64,000 bases of DNA from Rhodococcus globerulus NBRC 14531 (lineage in GTDB: Bacteria > Actinomycetota > Actinomycetes > Mycobacteriales > Mycobacteriaceae): NCBI RefSeq assembly GCF_001894805.1, contig NZ_BCWX01000002.1, positions 186,001 through 250,000 on the forward strand, given 5' to 3'. A model generated the notes under the pieces. That model had not been told where the DNA came from, did not search any database, and was given only the letters and a program-made list of their open reading frames with translations. Shown one piece after another: positions 57,359 through 64,000 of the stretch. Every line of letters begins with the position of its first letter. Within the stretch, counting starts at the first letter, position 1. The translations under genes were made by a program, and so were the position numbers.

Positions 57359-57568
57359 ATGTCTGTCGAGTCTGCACCGACGAGTTGCCCCAGTGGGCAC
57401 GCGCTCACCGGGGGCACTTGCCTCGTCGGGTGGGAGGTCTGTGGATGTGCAGAAGCCGAGAACGGTGGGCATCGGACGCACTACTGCCGAATTTGTGGCG
57501 AGACGGTGCGGACCCCGCCGTGCGCCGGCGCAATGCCGCAATCGAATCGGTGGACGAACCGGGCATGA
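57359..57568 (+). CDS. Small Cys/His-rich protein, possible zinc ribbon
   Basis: 69 residues from ATG 57359; upstream in-frame starts at 57341 and 57266 exist and no strong ribosome-binding site decides. Seven Cys (10, 21, 28, 30, 43, 46, 55) and His 14, 38, 41 lie in CPSGH, CGC, HYCRIC. CxxC with further Cys/His pairs suggests a structural zinc site. No relative is recognised. The high Cys density makes chance translation less likely, but it could be spurious. Confidence 0.45.
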   Translation: MSVESAPTSCPSGHALTGGTCLVGWEVCGCAEAENGGHRTHYCRICGETVRTPPCAGAMPQSNRWTNRA

Positions 57569-57637
57569 CGCCCCGTATTCCTGAGTCCGTCCGGTCGTGC
57601 CGTCTGTGAACGGTCGTGCCGTGCTTATCGTTGCGTC

Positions 57638-58489
57638 ATGACAGCACCTTCATGGGCCGAGCTGGTCGGACGAAACATAGCCGCGGAGGCGATCTACGTT
57701 TCCGGGGAAATGCGAATGACCGGCAACACCGGTGACCACGACCTCGACGAGCGATTTCGATTCTGGCATGGGCCCAATGGACGCTGGCGTATCGAGAGTG
57801 GTGACGAGGTTGTCTATATTTCCAGCGCGGGTGGTGACGCGATCGTGCGCGTCGAGGGTCAGATGCAGCGTCAGAGAGGCGATTTCGGAACCGTCCACCT
57901 TGGGCATGCATTCAGTCCATTGGACCTGCTGGGGCCGGACTCCATGCTGCGGCGGCTGAGTGCGCGAATGGAAGCATCTGTTGCGCAGCCGGCCACGATT
58001 GGCGGAAGGGCGGCGTGGTCGATCACATTGACCTCACCGTCTGACGACAGAGCTCTGCTGACTTTCGACAGCGTTACCGGCGTCCTGGTGCAGTTTGCGG
58101 GGCCGAGAGAGAGCAGCCTGCTGGAGGTCTTCGATTTTACTGACCACGCTCAACTAGGCGCAGAGCTGTTCAGCTGGAATGGACCTGTCGTGGATGTGCC
58201 GATGGCAGGTCGACGACGACCCTCCGGGGACCCACGGAAGCAACGCGAACAACTTCTGGAAGTGCTCGCTGCCCAGATAGCGGCTCTCGAGAGGCCGCAT
58301 GACGTTCTCCGAGCGATCGCAGCTGCGGACAGTGGACAGGCGGCACGTGACTCTGTCATCCAGCTTCTAGGCGTGTCGCCCATCGGAGCCGAAGCAGTGA
58401 CAACGATGCAACTTATGGGATTCCGGTCTGATGTGGCAAGGCAACTCCGGGCCGAACTAGCGCGGCTGCAGGGCGAGTCGGCCGACTGA
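57638..58489 (+). CDS. Hypothetical protein with C-terminal segment resembling GyrA C-gate helices
   Basis: 283 residues. Residues about 12-190 form a beta-rich part (IYVSGEMRMTGNTGDHD, RFWHGPNGRWRIESGDEVVYIS, AAWSITLTSPSDDRALLTFDSVTGVLVQF) reminiscent of LolA-type carriers but without signal peptide. Residues 203-280 (QLLEVLAAQIAALERPHDVL, then ARDSVIQLLGVSPIGAEAV and TTMQL) align by eye with the GyrA stretch ending ...ARxGLxELLxIxExQAxAILDMQLRRL. It lacks all catalytic parts of gyrase. Perhaps a regulator or scaffold that borrowed the helical module. Function unknown. Confidence 0.8.
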   Translation: MTAPSWAELVGRNIAAEAIYVSGEMRMTGNTGDHDLDERFRFWHGPNGRWRIESGDEVVYISSAGGDAIVRVEGQMQRQRGDFGTVHLGHAFSPLDLLGPDSMLRRLSARMEASVAQPATIGGRAAWSITLTSPSDDRALLTFDSVTGVLVQFAGPRESSLLEVFDFTDHAQLGAELFSWNGPVVDVPMAGRRRPSGDPRKQREQLLEVLAAQIAALERPHDVLRAIAAADSGQAARDSVIQLLGVSPIGAEAVTTMQLMGFRSDVARQLRAELARLQGESAD

Positions 58490-58492
58490 GAT

Positions 58493-58705
58493 CTATTCGA
58501 ATTGCCCGCTGGGGCTGTGGGTTTGGTTGACATCGAGCGTGACCTCGACATCCCCGGCAGGAACATCCGTGAGAAGGTGCACCGCGTCAGCGACCATGTC
58601 GGGAATCTGATCGAGTTGGCGTGCCTGGGTGAATGCGCCGTCGACCTCGGGCACCTCGACGGCCCACCAATCGCCGGATTTCGAGACTTTGGCGGTGACC
58701 TTCAT
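58493..58705 (-). CDS. HicB-like small protein (orphan)
   Basis: 70 residues from ATG 58705. KVTAKVSKSGDWWAVEVPEV, DGAFTQARQLDQIPDMVADAVHLL and DVEVTLDV follow the HicB partial RNase H fold (v.v....W.v..pe..g..tqa..l..i...). No HicA toxin or DNA-binding tail is present nearby, so a classical toxin-antitoxin role is unlikely. Lies downstream of the LSm-like gene. Confidence 0.8.
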   Translation of the reverse strand: MKVTAKVSKSGDWWAVEVPEVDGAFTQARQLDQIPDMVADAVHLLTDVPAGDVEVTLDVNQTHSPSGQFE

Positions 58706-58719
58706 CTGATGCCTTTCTT

Positions 58720-58753
58720 GTCGGTGGTCGTTCGAAGTCGGTGGTTGTTCGAA
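58720..58753. repeat. 17-bp tandem repeat between two small genes
   Basis: GTCGGTGGTCGTTCGAA at 58720-58736 is followed directly by GTCGGTGGTTGTTCGAA (58737-58753), one base different. Noncoding, between the HicB-like and LSm-like genes. Confidence 0.85.
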
Positions 58754-58757
58754 GCGA

Positions 58758-58787
58758 AAGCCCGGCGCAGGATTCTGCGCCGGGCTT
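58758..58787 (-). terminator. GC-rich hairpin between LSm-like and HicB-like genes
   Basis: Perfect 13-bp stem AAGCCCGGCGCAG / CTGCGCCGGGCTT with a 4-nt loop, 21 bp after the stop of the LSm-like gene. No U tract follows, as is frequent for actinobacterial terminators. Could also be a processing signal. Confidence 0.65.
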
Positions 58788-58808
58788 CGGTGTTCATGGT
58801 GCGAGCAG

Positions 58809-59006
58809 CTACTTCGCTGCGCGGTCCGAAGGCTCGAACAAGCGAACGATGTGGGCCGGGTTGATGTAGTAGACCCCGTTGGGGGAGTTGAGCACCAACG
58901 TGTCCTCGGAGAAGTCCTTGACGGTGCCGTTGAGCTTTGCGCCGTCGGACATGATGATCCGGATCGTGGCCTTGGAGTTCTTGAATTCAGAGAGTGCAAG
59001 CTTCAT
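58809..59006 (-). CDS. 65-residue protein with Hfq/LSm-like sequence pattern
   Basis: Starts at ATG 59006. The core ATIRIIMSDGAKLNGTVKDF, then SEDTLVLNSPNGVYYINPAHIVRLFEP, aligns by eye with Hfq ([21 protein letters not shown]..LL....MVYKHAISTVVP): hydrophobic strand, DG/NG turn, KL-x-G, F at the Sm1 end, paired Leu/Val, aromatic VY and final I..v.P. The YKHA signature is replaced by YINPAH, so RNA contacts would differ. Cytosolic. If correct, an LSm ring protein in a group reported to lack Hfq. It could instead be another small five-strand barrel. Confidence 0.8.
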   Translation of the reverse strand: MKLALSEFKNSKATIRIIMSDGAKLNGTVKDFSEDTLVLNSPNGVYYINPAHIVRLFEPSDRAAK

Positions 59007-59185
59007 GTGATGATCCTGTTCAGTGGGGTGTGCTCTCCAACGTTATCGGGTTCCGGCACCCGTGCGAACCAAGTCGAGGTACCCGCTTCGATATGAGTTA
59101 CACCAGTCACACCCTGCCCGGTTGTGATTCGCGTCAGCGGTGCCGGTAACATTCGGACGCGCCGAGATGTCAGGCAACTCGGATG
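59007..59185. other. Intergenic region before tRNA-Met
   Basis: 179 bp without a supported gene. It must contain the divergent promoters of the LSm-like gene and of the tRNA. TTGTGA and TAACAT are present near 59121-59151 but with a long spacer of about 19 bp, so no promoter is called. Confidence 0.4.
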
Positions 59186-59259
59186 GGGCGGTAGCTCAGT
59201 CGGTTAGAGCCGTGGACTCATAATCCATTGGTCGCGGGTTCGAGCCCCGCCCGCCCCAC
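59186..59259 (+). tRNA. tRNA-Met type, anticodon CAT (elongator Met or Ile2)
   Basis: 74 nt. Acceptor GGGGCGG/CCGCCCC, D arm TAGCTCAGTCGGTTAGAGC, anticodon loop CTCATAA with CAT at 59220-59222, T arm GCGGG-TTCGAGC-CCCGC, discriminator A. It is not initiator-type (normal first pair). Whether it is elongator Met or lysidine-modified Ile2 cannot be settled by eye. Confidence 0.93.
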
Positions 59260-59320
59260 AACTCTCTTCCACGATCGGCGATGGAATCAATACCCGCCGT
59301 GAGCGGACTATTCTCGATCC

Positions 59321-59839
59321 ATGCCGATCACGCCGGACACAAAGAACTGGACCTGGGTGCTCGAACGCCCGTGCACAGAGTGCAGGTTCGACTCGACCAC
59401 CATCACCTTCGCTGATGTTCCCGATCTGGTTCGCAGGAATGCTGCAGGCTGGGGTGAGGTGCTGCAGCGCGAGGACGTGACGGTACGGCCGAACAGCGAA
59501 ACCTGGTCCGCGTTGGAGTATTCCGCCCATGTGCGTGACGTGTTCAGGATTTTCAGAGCCCGGTTGGAGCAGATGCTTCAATTCGACGATCCGCACTTCG
59601 AGAACTGGGACCAAGACGCAACAGCAATTGCCGATCGCTACAACGAGCAGGATTCGGCGACAGTTGCTTCGGAATTGGCCGACGCTGCTGCAGCCGTCGC
59701 GAGCGCATTCGAATCAGTCGCGGAGGGTCAGCTGGGGAGGCGTGGACTCCGCAGTGACGGATCGGCGTTCACCGTCGAATCATTGGCCATGTACTTCATT
59801 CATGATCCGATCCATCACTTGCACGACGTGTCGGGGTAG
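59321..59839 (+). CDS. DinB/YfiT-like four-helix protein
   Basis: 172 residues. WVLERPCTECRFDSTTITFADVP and RPNSETWSALEYSAHVRDVF, then YFIHDPIHHLHDVSG show the DinB-fold pattern with three conserved His (H in SAHVRDV and the terminal HDPIHH). Such proteins are metal-binding thiol-dependent transferases or isomerases. TATTCT at 59309-59314, 6 bp before the ATG, suggests a leaderless transcript. Confidence 0.86.
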   Translation: MPITPDTKNWTWVLERPCTECRFDSTTITFADVPDLVRRNAAGWGEVLQREDVTVRPNSETWSALEYSAHVRDVFRIFRARLEQMLQFDDPHFENWDQDATAIADRYNEQDSATVASELADAAAAVASAFESVAEGQLGRRGLRSDGSAFTVESLAMYFIHDPIHHLHDVSG

Positions 59840-61312
59840 TCAGAGCCCACGCACCTCCTCGAGAGTTTTTCGGGCACCGACGGAGTGCAACGAGTCGAGT
59901 GTTGTTCGGAAGCTCGCGACAAATCGCCGGTTGTCGACCAGATCTCCGAAAACGGCCCGGTTGCCGATGAAGGCGAGTGGGTCGACCGCCTGCTTCTGGG
60001 CAAGGGGCACCAACGTGTCGGCCAATTGATCGACCACGGTGATCGGGTCGCCGTTCTCGTCGACGCCCTCGGCGTAGCGCGCCCAACTGGCCACGATGGC
60101 GGTGGACAGATTGATGGGCCCTCCGGTGTCGAGTTGCTTGCGGATGACCGGCAAGAGCCACTTGGGAATTCGATCGGACGATTCGGCACACAGACGCGCA
60201 ATCGTGTCACGAACCTGTGGGTTCGAGAAGCGCTCGATGAGCGTCTTCTTGTACTGATCGAGGTCGACGCCGGGGACCGGGTCGAGGGTGGGGGTCGCTT
60301 CGAGGTTCATGTAATCGAGCAGGAACCCGGACAGGAGTTCGTCCTGGCATGCCTCGTGAACGAGTCGGTATCCGGCGAGATAGCCGAAGTAAGCGATGCC
60401 CTGATGGCTGGCATTGAGGAGGCGCAGCTTCATGAGTTCGTACGGGCGAACATCCGGCACCACATTCACGCCGGCATTTTCCAAAGGTGGCCGGCCCACC
60501 GTGAACTCGTCCTCGAGGAACCATGCGGTAAAGGGTTCCGCCGCGACAGGCCATTGATCGTCGACGCCGAATGCCTGGGCAATCTCGGCGGTCACCTCGG
60601 CTGTCGTGACGGGCGTGATCCGGTCGACCATGGAGTTGGGGAACGCACCGTTCTGCTCGATCCACTCTGCAAGTTCCGGATCTTTCAGGGCGGCAAAGGC
60701 TCCGAAAGCTGTTCGTGCGACGGCGCCGTTCCCTTCGATGTTGTCGCAACTCATGATCGTGAAGGGCGCGAGGCCGCGTTCTCGGCGAAGGGCGAGAGCA
60801 TCGCAGACCAGTCCGAACGTCGTGCGGGGGACAGCTCCTGGCCGAAGATCATGTACGACATCGGGATTGGATGCCTCGAACTCACCGGTGGTGTGCGAGA
60901 TGTTGTAACCGCCCTCGGTGATGGTGAGGGACACGATCTTTGTCGACTCCGACGCCATCTTCTCGATGACAGCACGTGGATCGTCCGGAGCAAACAGGTA
61001 CTCGACAATTGACCCGATGACACGGCCTTCGAGCGTTCCGTCAGCATGCTTGAGCGCCAGCGTGTACAAACCGTCCTGGGCTCCGAGTGCATCCTTCATC
61101 CGCTTGTCCGACGGCATCACTCCGACACCGCAGATGCCCCAGTCGAAACCTTCTCCTTGGCGTAGGAGGGTATCGATGTACATGGCCTGATGCGCGCGGT
61201 GAAAGCCGCCGACACCAAAATGCACTATGCCGGTGGTGACTTTGCTCCGGTCGTAGTTCGGCACTTCGAGTGAAGCATCGAAGTCGCGCAAGGTCTTCGT
61301 GTTGAGTTCCAT
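59840..61312 (-). CDS. Mannitol/polyol dehydrogenase, long-chain family
   Basis: 490 residues from ATG 61312. NAD site TTGIVHFGVGGFHRAHQAMYID. Catalytic motif KLRLLNASHQGIAYFGYLAGY with the proton-accepting Lys near residue 295 (K-x4-N-x2-H). MSCDNIEGNG and FPNSMVDRITP are also family hallmarks. It oxidises D-mannitol, D-arabitol or similar to the ketose. Follows the sorbitol-type dehydrogenase by 7 bp, so the pair forms an operon. Confidence 0.93.
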   Translation of the reverse strand: MELNTKTLRDFDASLEVPNYDRSKVTTGIVHFGVGGFHRAHQAMYIDTLLRQGEGFDWGICGVGVMPSDKRMKDALGAQDGLYTLALKHADGTLEGRVIGSIVEYLFAPDDPRAVIEKMASESTKIVSLTITEGGYNISHTTGEFEASNPDVVHDLRPGAVPRTTFGLVCDALALRRERGLAPFTIMSCDNIEGNGAVARTAFGAFAALKDPELAEWIEQNGAFPNSMVDRITPVTTAEVTAEIAQAFGVDDQWPVAAEPFTAWFLEDEFTVGRPPLENAGVNVVPDVRPYELMKLRLLNASHQGIAYFGYLAGYRLVHEACQDELLSGFLLDYMNLEATPTLDPVPGVDLDQYKKTLIERFSNPQVRDTIARLCAESSDRIPKWLLPVIRKQLDTGGPINLSTAIVASWARYAEGVDENGDPITVVDQLADTLVPLAQKQAVDPLAFIGNRAVFGDLVDNRRFVASFRTTLDSLHSVGARKTLEEVRGL

Positions 61313-61319
61313 GAAAGTT

Positions 61320-62378
61320 CTAGTCTCCTTCGGCGACGATGACAACGGCCTTGATGCTGCCGGGGACGCGATCGGCTTCCAGTGCCTCGCGCGATCGTTC
61401 GAGTGAAAAGCGGGCTGTGACCATCGAATCCAGGTCGACGCGACCGGACGCGACCAGTGCCGCGGCGATCGGCCACGTGTTGGCGTATCGGAACACACCG
61501 GTGAGGACGAGCTCGCGACCCTGAATGATGGGGACGGGCAGCGGGATTTCGTCTGCGCCCATTCCGACCAACACTATTGTCCCGGCCGGCCGAACAGCAT
61601 GGATGCCGTCGATCACGGCGGCTGTGGCTCCTGAGGCGTCGATGAACGCGTCGACGCCGAGTGAACGTACATCGCTCTCGCGGGGATCCACCACGGCGGT
61701 GGCGCCGAATTTCAGTGCCACCTCGCGTCGGGCGGCGTCGATGTCCGAGACGATGACCTCGGTGGCGCCAAAAGCCTTGGCTACCTGTGTCGTCACGATT
61801 CCCACCGGTCCGGCGCCCGCGATGAGGACTCGGGAACCACCGGTGATACCCGCCTTCTGGACGGAAGCGATGCCCACAGAGAGTGGCTCGAACAGCGCTG
61901 CGGCTTCATAGGACACGGAATCGGCGATGGGATGTGCGAAGTCTGCGCCAATGGTCACGTAGTCCGTCAACGCACCGTCTATGGGAGGCGTCGCGAAGAA
62001 CTCCATGTGAGGGCAGAGGTTGTATCGGCCGGATTTCGATTCCGAACTGGTCGGATCGGGCTTCTGCGGCTCGATGGAGACCCGTTGTCCGATTCGACGG
62101 GGATCAACGCCGTCCCCGACGGCTGCGATCCGACCTGACGCCTCGTGCCCGAGAACGAGGGGAGCGTCGACCACGTAGGGGCCGATGCGGCCTTCGCGAA
62201 AATAGTGGGCGTCCGATCCGCATACGCCAACCGCATGGACGCGGACGAGCACTTCGCCAGGCCTGGGCGACGGTCGTGGTCTTTCCTCCATCTGCATCTT
62301 TCCGACTGAAATAAGGACATTTGCCCGAATTGTCGCAGGTAGATCGATGGATTCACCGGAAACTGTTGTGTGGGTCAC
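61320..62378 (-). CDS. Zinc-dependent sorbitol/xylitol-type dehydrogenase
   Basis: 352 residues from GTG 62378. MDR family: GVCGSDAHYF (catalytic Zn Cys), GHEASG (His/Glu), LFEPLSVG and NAD motif GAGPVGIVTTQVAKAFGA. The structural-zinc lobe carries few Cys, as in sorbitol dehydrogenases. With the mannitol-type enzyme it would handle polyols such as sorbitol, xylitol or arabitol. The start lies 93 bp from the divergent SorC gene. Confidence 0.9.
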   Translation of the reverse strand: MTHTTVSGESIDLPATIRANVLISVGKMQMEERPRPSPRPGEVLVRVHAVGVCGSDAHYFREGRIGPYVVDAPLVLGHEASGRIAAVGDGVDPRRIGQRVSIEPQKPDPTSSESKSGRYNLCPHMEFFATPPIDGALTDYVTIGADFAHPIADSVSYEAAALFEPLSVGIASVQKAGITGGSRVLIAGAGPVGIVTTQVAKAFGATEVIVSDIDAARREVALKFGATAVVDPRESDVRSLGVDAFIDASGATAAVIDGIHAVRPAGTIVLVGMGADEIPLPVPIIQGRELVLTGVFRYANTWPIAAALVASGRVDLDSMVTARFSLERSREALEADRVPGSIKAVVIVAEGD

Positions 62379-62415
62379 AACGTAGATGTTAGCTTAATGA
62401 GCATAAGAACATCTA

Positions 62416-62431
62416 GTGAGCATTTGCTCAC
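62416..62431. promoter_or_regulatory. Perfect palindrome in the polyol dehydrogenase/SorC intergenic region
   Basis: GTGAGCA-TT-TGCTCAC, 16 bp, with a further half-site TGAGCA at 62398-62403. Position between divergent polyol and regulator genes points to the SorC-type regulator as ligand. Inference. Confidence 0.65.
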
Positions 62432-62434
62432 GAC

Positions 62435-62460
62435 CAAAAGAATCAACCAAAAGAATCAAC
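62435..62460. repeat. Perfect 13-bp tandem repeat before the SorC gene
   Basis: CAAAAGAATCAAC at 62435-62447 and again at 62448-62460, directly followed by the ribosome-binding site GAGGAG (62461-62466). A+T-rich against the background; may tune the leader. Confidence 0.85.
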
Positions 62461-62471
62461 GAGGAGAACGC

Positions 62472-63470
62472 GTGAACCAGTCGGCTCAGCCAACGGGACT
62501 CAAGACGTCGAAAACGCCGGCGTCCGAGGATGTCCGACTCGCGCTGCGTGCGGCAACGATGTATCACCTCGAAGGTGCTACTCAGGCGGAGATCGCGGCA
62601 AAACTCGGTGTCTCGAGGCCGACTGCGGGCCGCTTGCTAGCTCGGGCGCGGTCGCAAGGCTTGGTCAGGGTCGAGATCTTGGTTCCGCCGGAGTTGGAAG
62701 GTTCGGTGAACACGGAATTGGAGTCCGAGCTCGAGAAGCGTTTCGGCCTGGCGGAAGTTTTGGTTGTCCCCGAAGCGAATTCGGATTCAGACGATCCCGA
62801 CTACGATGCGTTGGGCCGTCGCGCTGCTGACGTGCTGGTTCGGCGTCTGCAGCCGTCGAGCGTTCTCGGATTCACGTGGGGGCCGGAAACCGTTGCAGTA
62901 GCGGGTTCTTTGCCGGACCGGGCGGCAAAGTGCTCGGCTGTGGTACAACTTGACGGCTCCATGACGGTGACCGACTATCAAACCGGCGTTGACTTCACTA
63001 TCGGCCGATGTGCACAACAGTTGCAGGCCAATCCGATTCGCCTCAATGCTCCGTTGTACGCCGATCCGGCGACTGTGGAGTCGATGCAAAACGATTCGGT
63101 CATATCAAAGGCGCTGCAAGCTGGAACCGATTCCGACATCATGGTTTTCGGTGTTGGCGCCGTATCCACGGCCACCACGTTGTTTGCCGGTAGCTTTGTC
63201 GACTCGACCATGCTGGACGAGTTGGAAAGTCGCGGCGCGGTCGGCGAAATCGGGGGCCGTTTCTACACGATCGACGGAACTCCAGTGGAGGGGCCACTAC
63301 CCGAGCGCACGGTATCCGTATCGCTCGACGCAGTGAAATCCTGTGATCAGACCATTCTGATTTCGGGGGGAACACACAAACGCCAGGCCGTTCTGGGCGC
63401 ATTGCGCGGAGGTTTGGCACACGTACTCGTCACCGATGTCGAGTGCGCCCAGTGGCTGCTCGAAAGCTAG
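62472..63470 (+). CDS. SorC-family sugar-binding transcriptional regulator
   Basis: 332 residues from GTG 62472 (GAGGAG 5 nt upstream). HTH at about 20-65: MYHLEGATQAEIAAKLGVSRPTAGRLLARARSQGLVRVEI. Effector domain: ESELEKRFGLAEVLVVPE, SVLGFTWGPETVAVAGSL, GVDFTIGRCAQQLQ, VGEIGGRFYTIDG, ILISGGTHKRQAVLGALRGGLAHVLVTD. It binds phosphorylated sugars or polyols. Likely controls the divergent dehydrogenases and the downstream transporter. Confidence 0.92.
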   Translation: MNQSAQPTGLKTSKTPASEDVRLALRAATMYHLEGATQAEIAAKLGVSRPTAGRLLARARSQGLVRVEILVPPELEGSVNTELESELEKRFGLAEVLVVPEANSDSDDPDYDALGRRAADVLVRRLQPSSVLGFTWGPETVAVAGSLPDRAAKCSAVVQLDGSMTVTDYQTGVDFTIGRCAQQLQANPIRLNAPLYADPATVESMQNDSVISKALQAGTDSDIMVFGVGAVSTATTLFAGSFVDSTMLDELESRGAVGEIGGRFYTIDGTPVEGPLPERTVSVSLDAVKSCDQTILISGGTHKRQAVLGALRGGLAHVLVTDVECAQWLLES

Positions 63471-63531
63471 CTCTCACGAGTTCTGCCGGCTGAGCGTGCA
63501 ACTGACACGTGAGTGTGAAGGAAGGTAATCC

Positions 63532-64000
63532 GTGAAAACAGGAAGACGAGTGTGGGGCGCTGCTGCTGCGGCTCTCTGCCTCCTGGTGTCGGGATGTGCG
63601 GGTGCGGGCGCACTCGGTGGTTCCGGCGAACGAACCGTCACCATTGCGATGGTGTCGAACTCACAGATGCAGGACGCCATCAAATTGGCACCCGCTTTCG
63701 AAGCCGAGAACCCGGGGATCGACCTCAAGTTCGTCAGCCTCTCCGAGAATCAGGCGCGCGCCAAGATCACGGCATCGACGGCTACGGGCGGCGGTGAATT
63801 CGATGTAGTCATGATCAGCAACTACGAGACGCCGCAATGGGCTGCCAATGGTTGGCTCGTGAATTTGTCCGAGTATGCCAATGCCACACCGGGTTACGAC
63901 GAAAACGACTTCATTCCGTCCATCAAGACGTCCCTGTCCTACGAGGACAGCATGTACGCCGTTCCGTTCTACGGTGAGTCGTCGTTCCTGATGTATCGCA
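63532..64000 (+). CDS. Sugar/polyol ABC transporter substrate-binding lipoprotein, 5' part only
   Basis: 156 codons from GTG 63532 (GAAGGTAAT upstream), cut by the window end. Lipoprotein signal MKTGRRVWGAAAAALCLLVSGC, lipid Cys C22. Then TVTIAMVSNSQMQDAIKLAPAFEAENPGIDLKF, FDVVMISNYETPQWAANGWLVNLSEY and MYAVPFYGESSFLMYR, typical of the family 1 extracellular solute-binding proteins (polyol/sugar). It follows the SorC gene by 61 bp and begins the uptake system of the locus. Confidence 0.92.
   Translation, partial: MKTGRRVWGAAAAALCLLVSGCAGAGALGGSGERTVTIAMVSNSQMQDAIKLAPAFEAENPGIDLKFVSLSENQARAKITASTATGGGEFDVVMISNYETPQWAANGWLVNLSEYANATPGYDENDFIPSIKTSLSYEDSMYAVPFYGESSFLMYR

Noticed and set aside
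57840..58489. True gyrase/topoisomerase fragment (pseudogene of gyrA)
   Set aside because: The frame is intact with its own N-terminal domain and no neighbouring gyrase remnants, so it is reported as a gene with a similar module instead.
1..64000. CRISPR arrays, IS elements, prophage
   Set aside because: No regularly spaced identical repeats, transposase or phage structural genes are present.

Overview
The window is high-GC actinobacterial chromosome and most likely comes from Rhodococcus (R. erythropolis/qingshengii type). The reasons are the GTG/TTG start usage, ATGA-coupled operons, mycolata functions (polyprenol-phosphomannose synthase, L,D-transpeptidase lipoprotein) and a backbone whose order matches, from memory, the M. 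tuberculosis Rv2390-Rv2342 region: sirA-cysH, chelatase, hemW, hrcA, dnaJ2, rsmE, phoH, ybeY, corC-like, era, amidase, recO, uppS, zur/smtB, glyS, TPM protein, dgt, dnaG, tRNA-Asn. No prophage, IS element, integron or CRISPR array was seen.

Layout. 1-1.7 kb: a truncated universal stress protein and a DUF998 membrane protein. 1.7-7.5 kb: a minus-strand sulfate-assimilation operon, sulfite reductase-cysH-cysD-cysN-sirohydrochlorin chelatase. It takes sulfate through APS to sulfide and supplies siroheme, and it is preceded by a tiny ORF ending in four cysteines (a cysteine-sensing leader peptide). 7.6-13.4 kb: hemW, a secreted RCC1-like repeat protein, a TetR gene divergent from a drug-type ABC exporter with two palindromic operators, and a maltokinase-cap-like gene that appears frameshifted. 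13.5-25.1 kb: the stress and ribosome-maturation core (hrcA, dnaJ2, rsmE, phoH, ybeY, corC-like, era), interrupted by an L,D-transpeptidase, a hydrolase and an MFS/TetR pair.

25.1-40.5 kb is more accessory: TetR plus amidase, a complete kdpFABCDE potassium operon with an extra 30-residue membrane ORF in front, a second universal stress protein coupled to an alcohol dehydrogenase, dinB, a DUF1876 protein, a SnoaL-like protein and an AurF-like diiron oxygenase. 40.5-45.5 kb: recO, uppS, a small acidic protein, a GNAT, the smtB-zur zinc-regulator operon and glyS. 45.5-56.4 kb: a deaminase/reductase-like protein, MepB-like, SnoaL-like and XRE genes, ppm1, the TPM-domain protein, a YdcF-like protein, dgt, a VOC protein, an AraC regulator and dnaG.

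56.4-59.9 kb holds two tRNAs (Asn, Met-type CAT), a strong terminator and a cluster of small or poorly described genes. Two stand out: a 65-residue protein whose sequence fits the Hfq/LSm fold, although canonical Hfq is reported missing from actinobacteria, and a 283-residue protein ending in a segment that resembles the C-gate helices of DNA gyrase A. 59.8-64 kb: a polyol locus in which a mannitol-type and a sorbitol-type dehydrogenase diverge from a SorC-type regulator that is followed by a sugar-binding lipoprotein truncated by the window end.

Convergent neighbours repeatedly overlap at or abut their stop codons (seven pairs, 0-13 bp), so little intergenic space is left for terminators.
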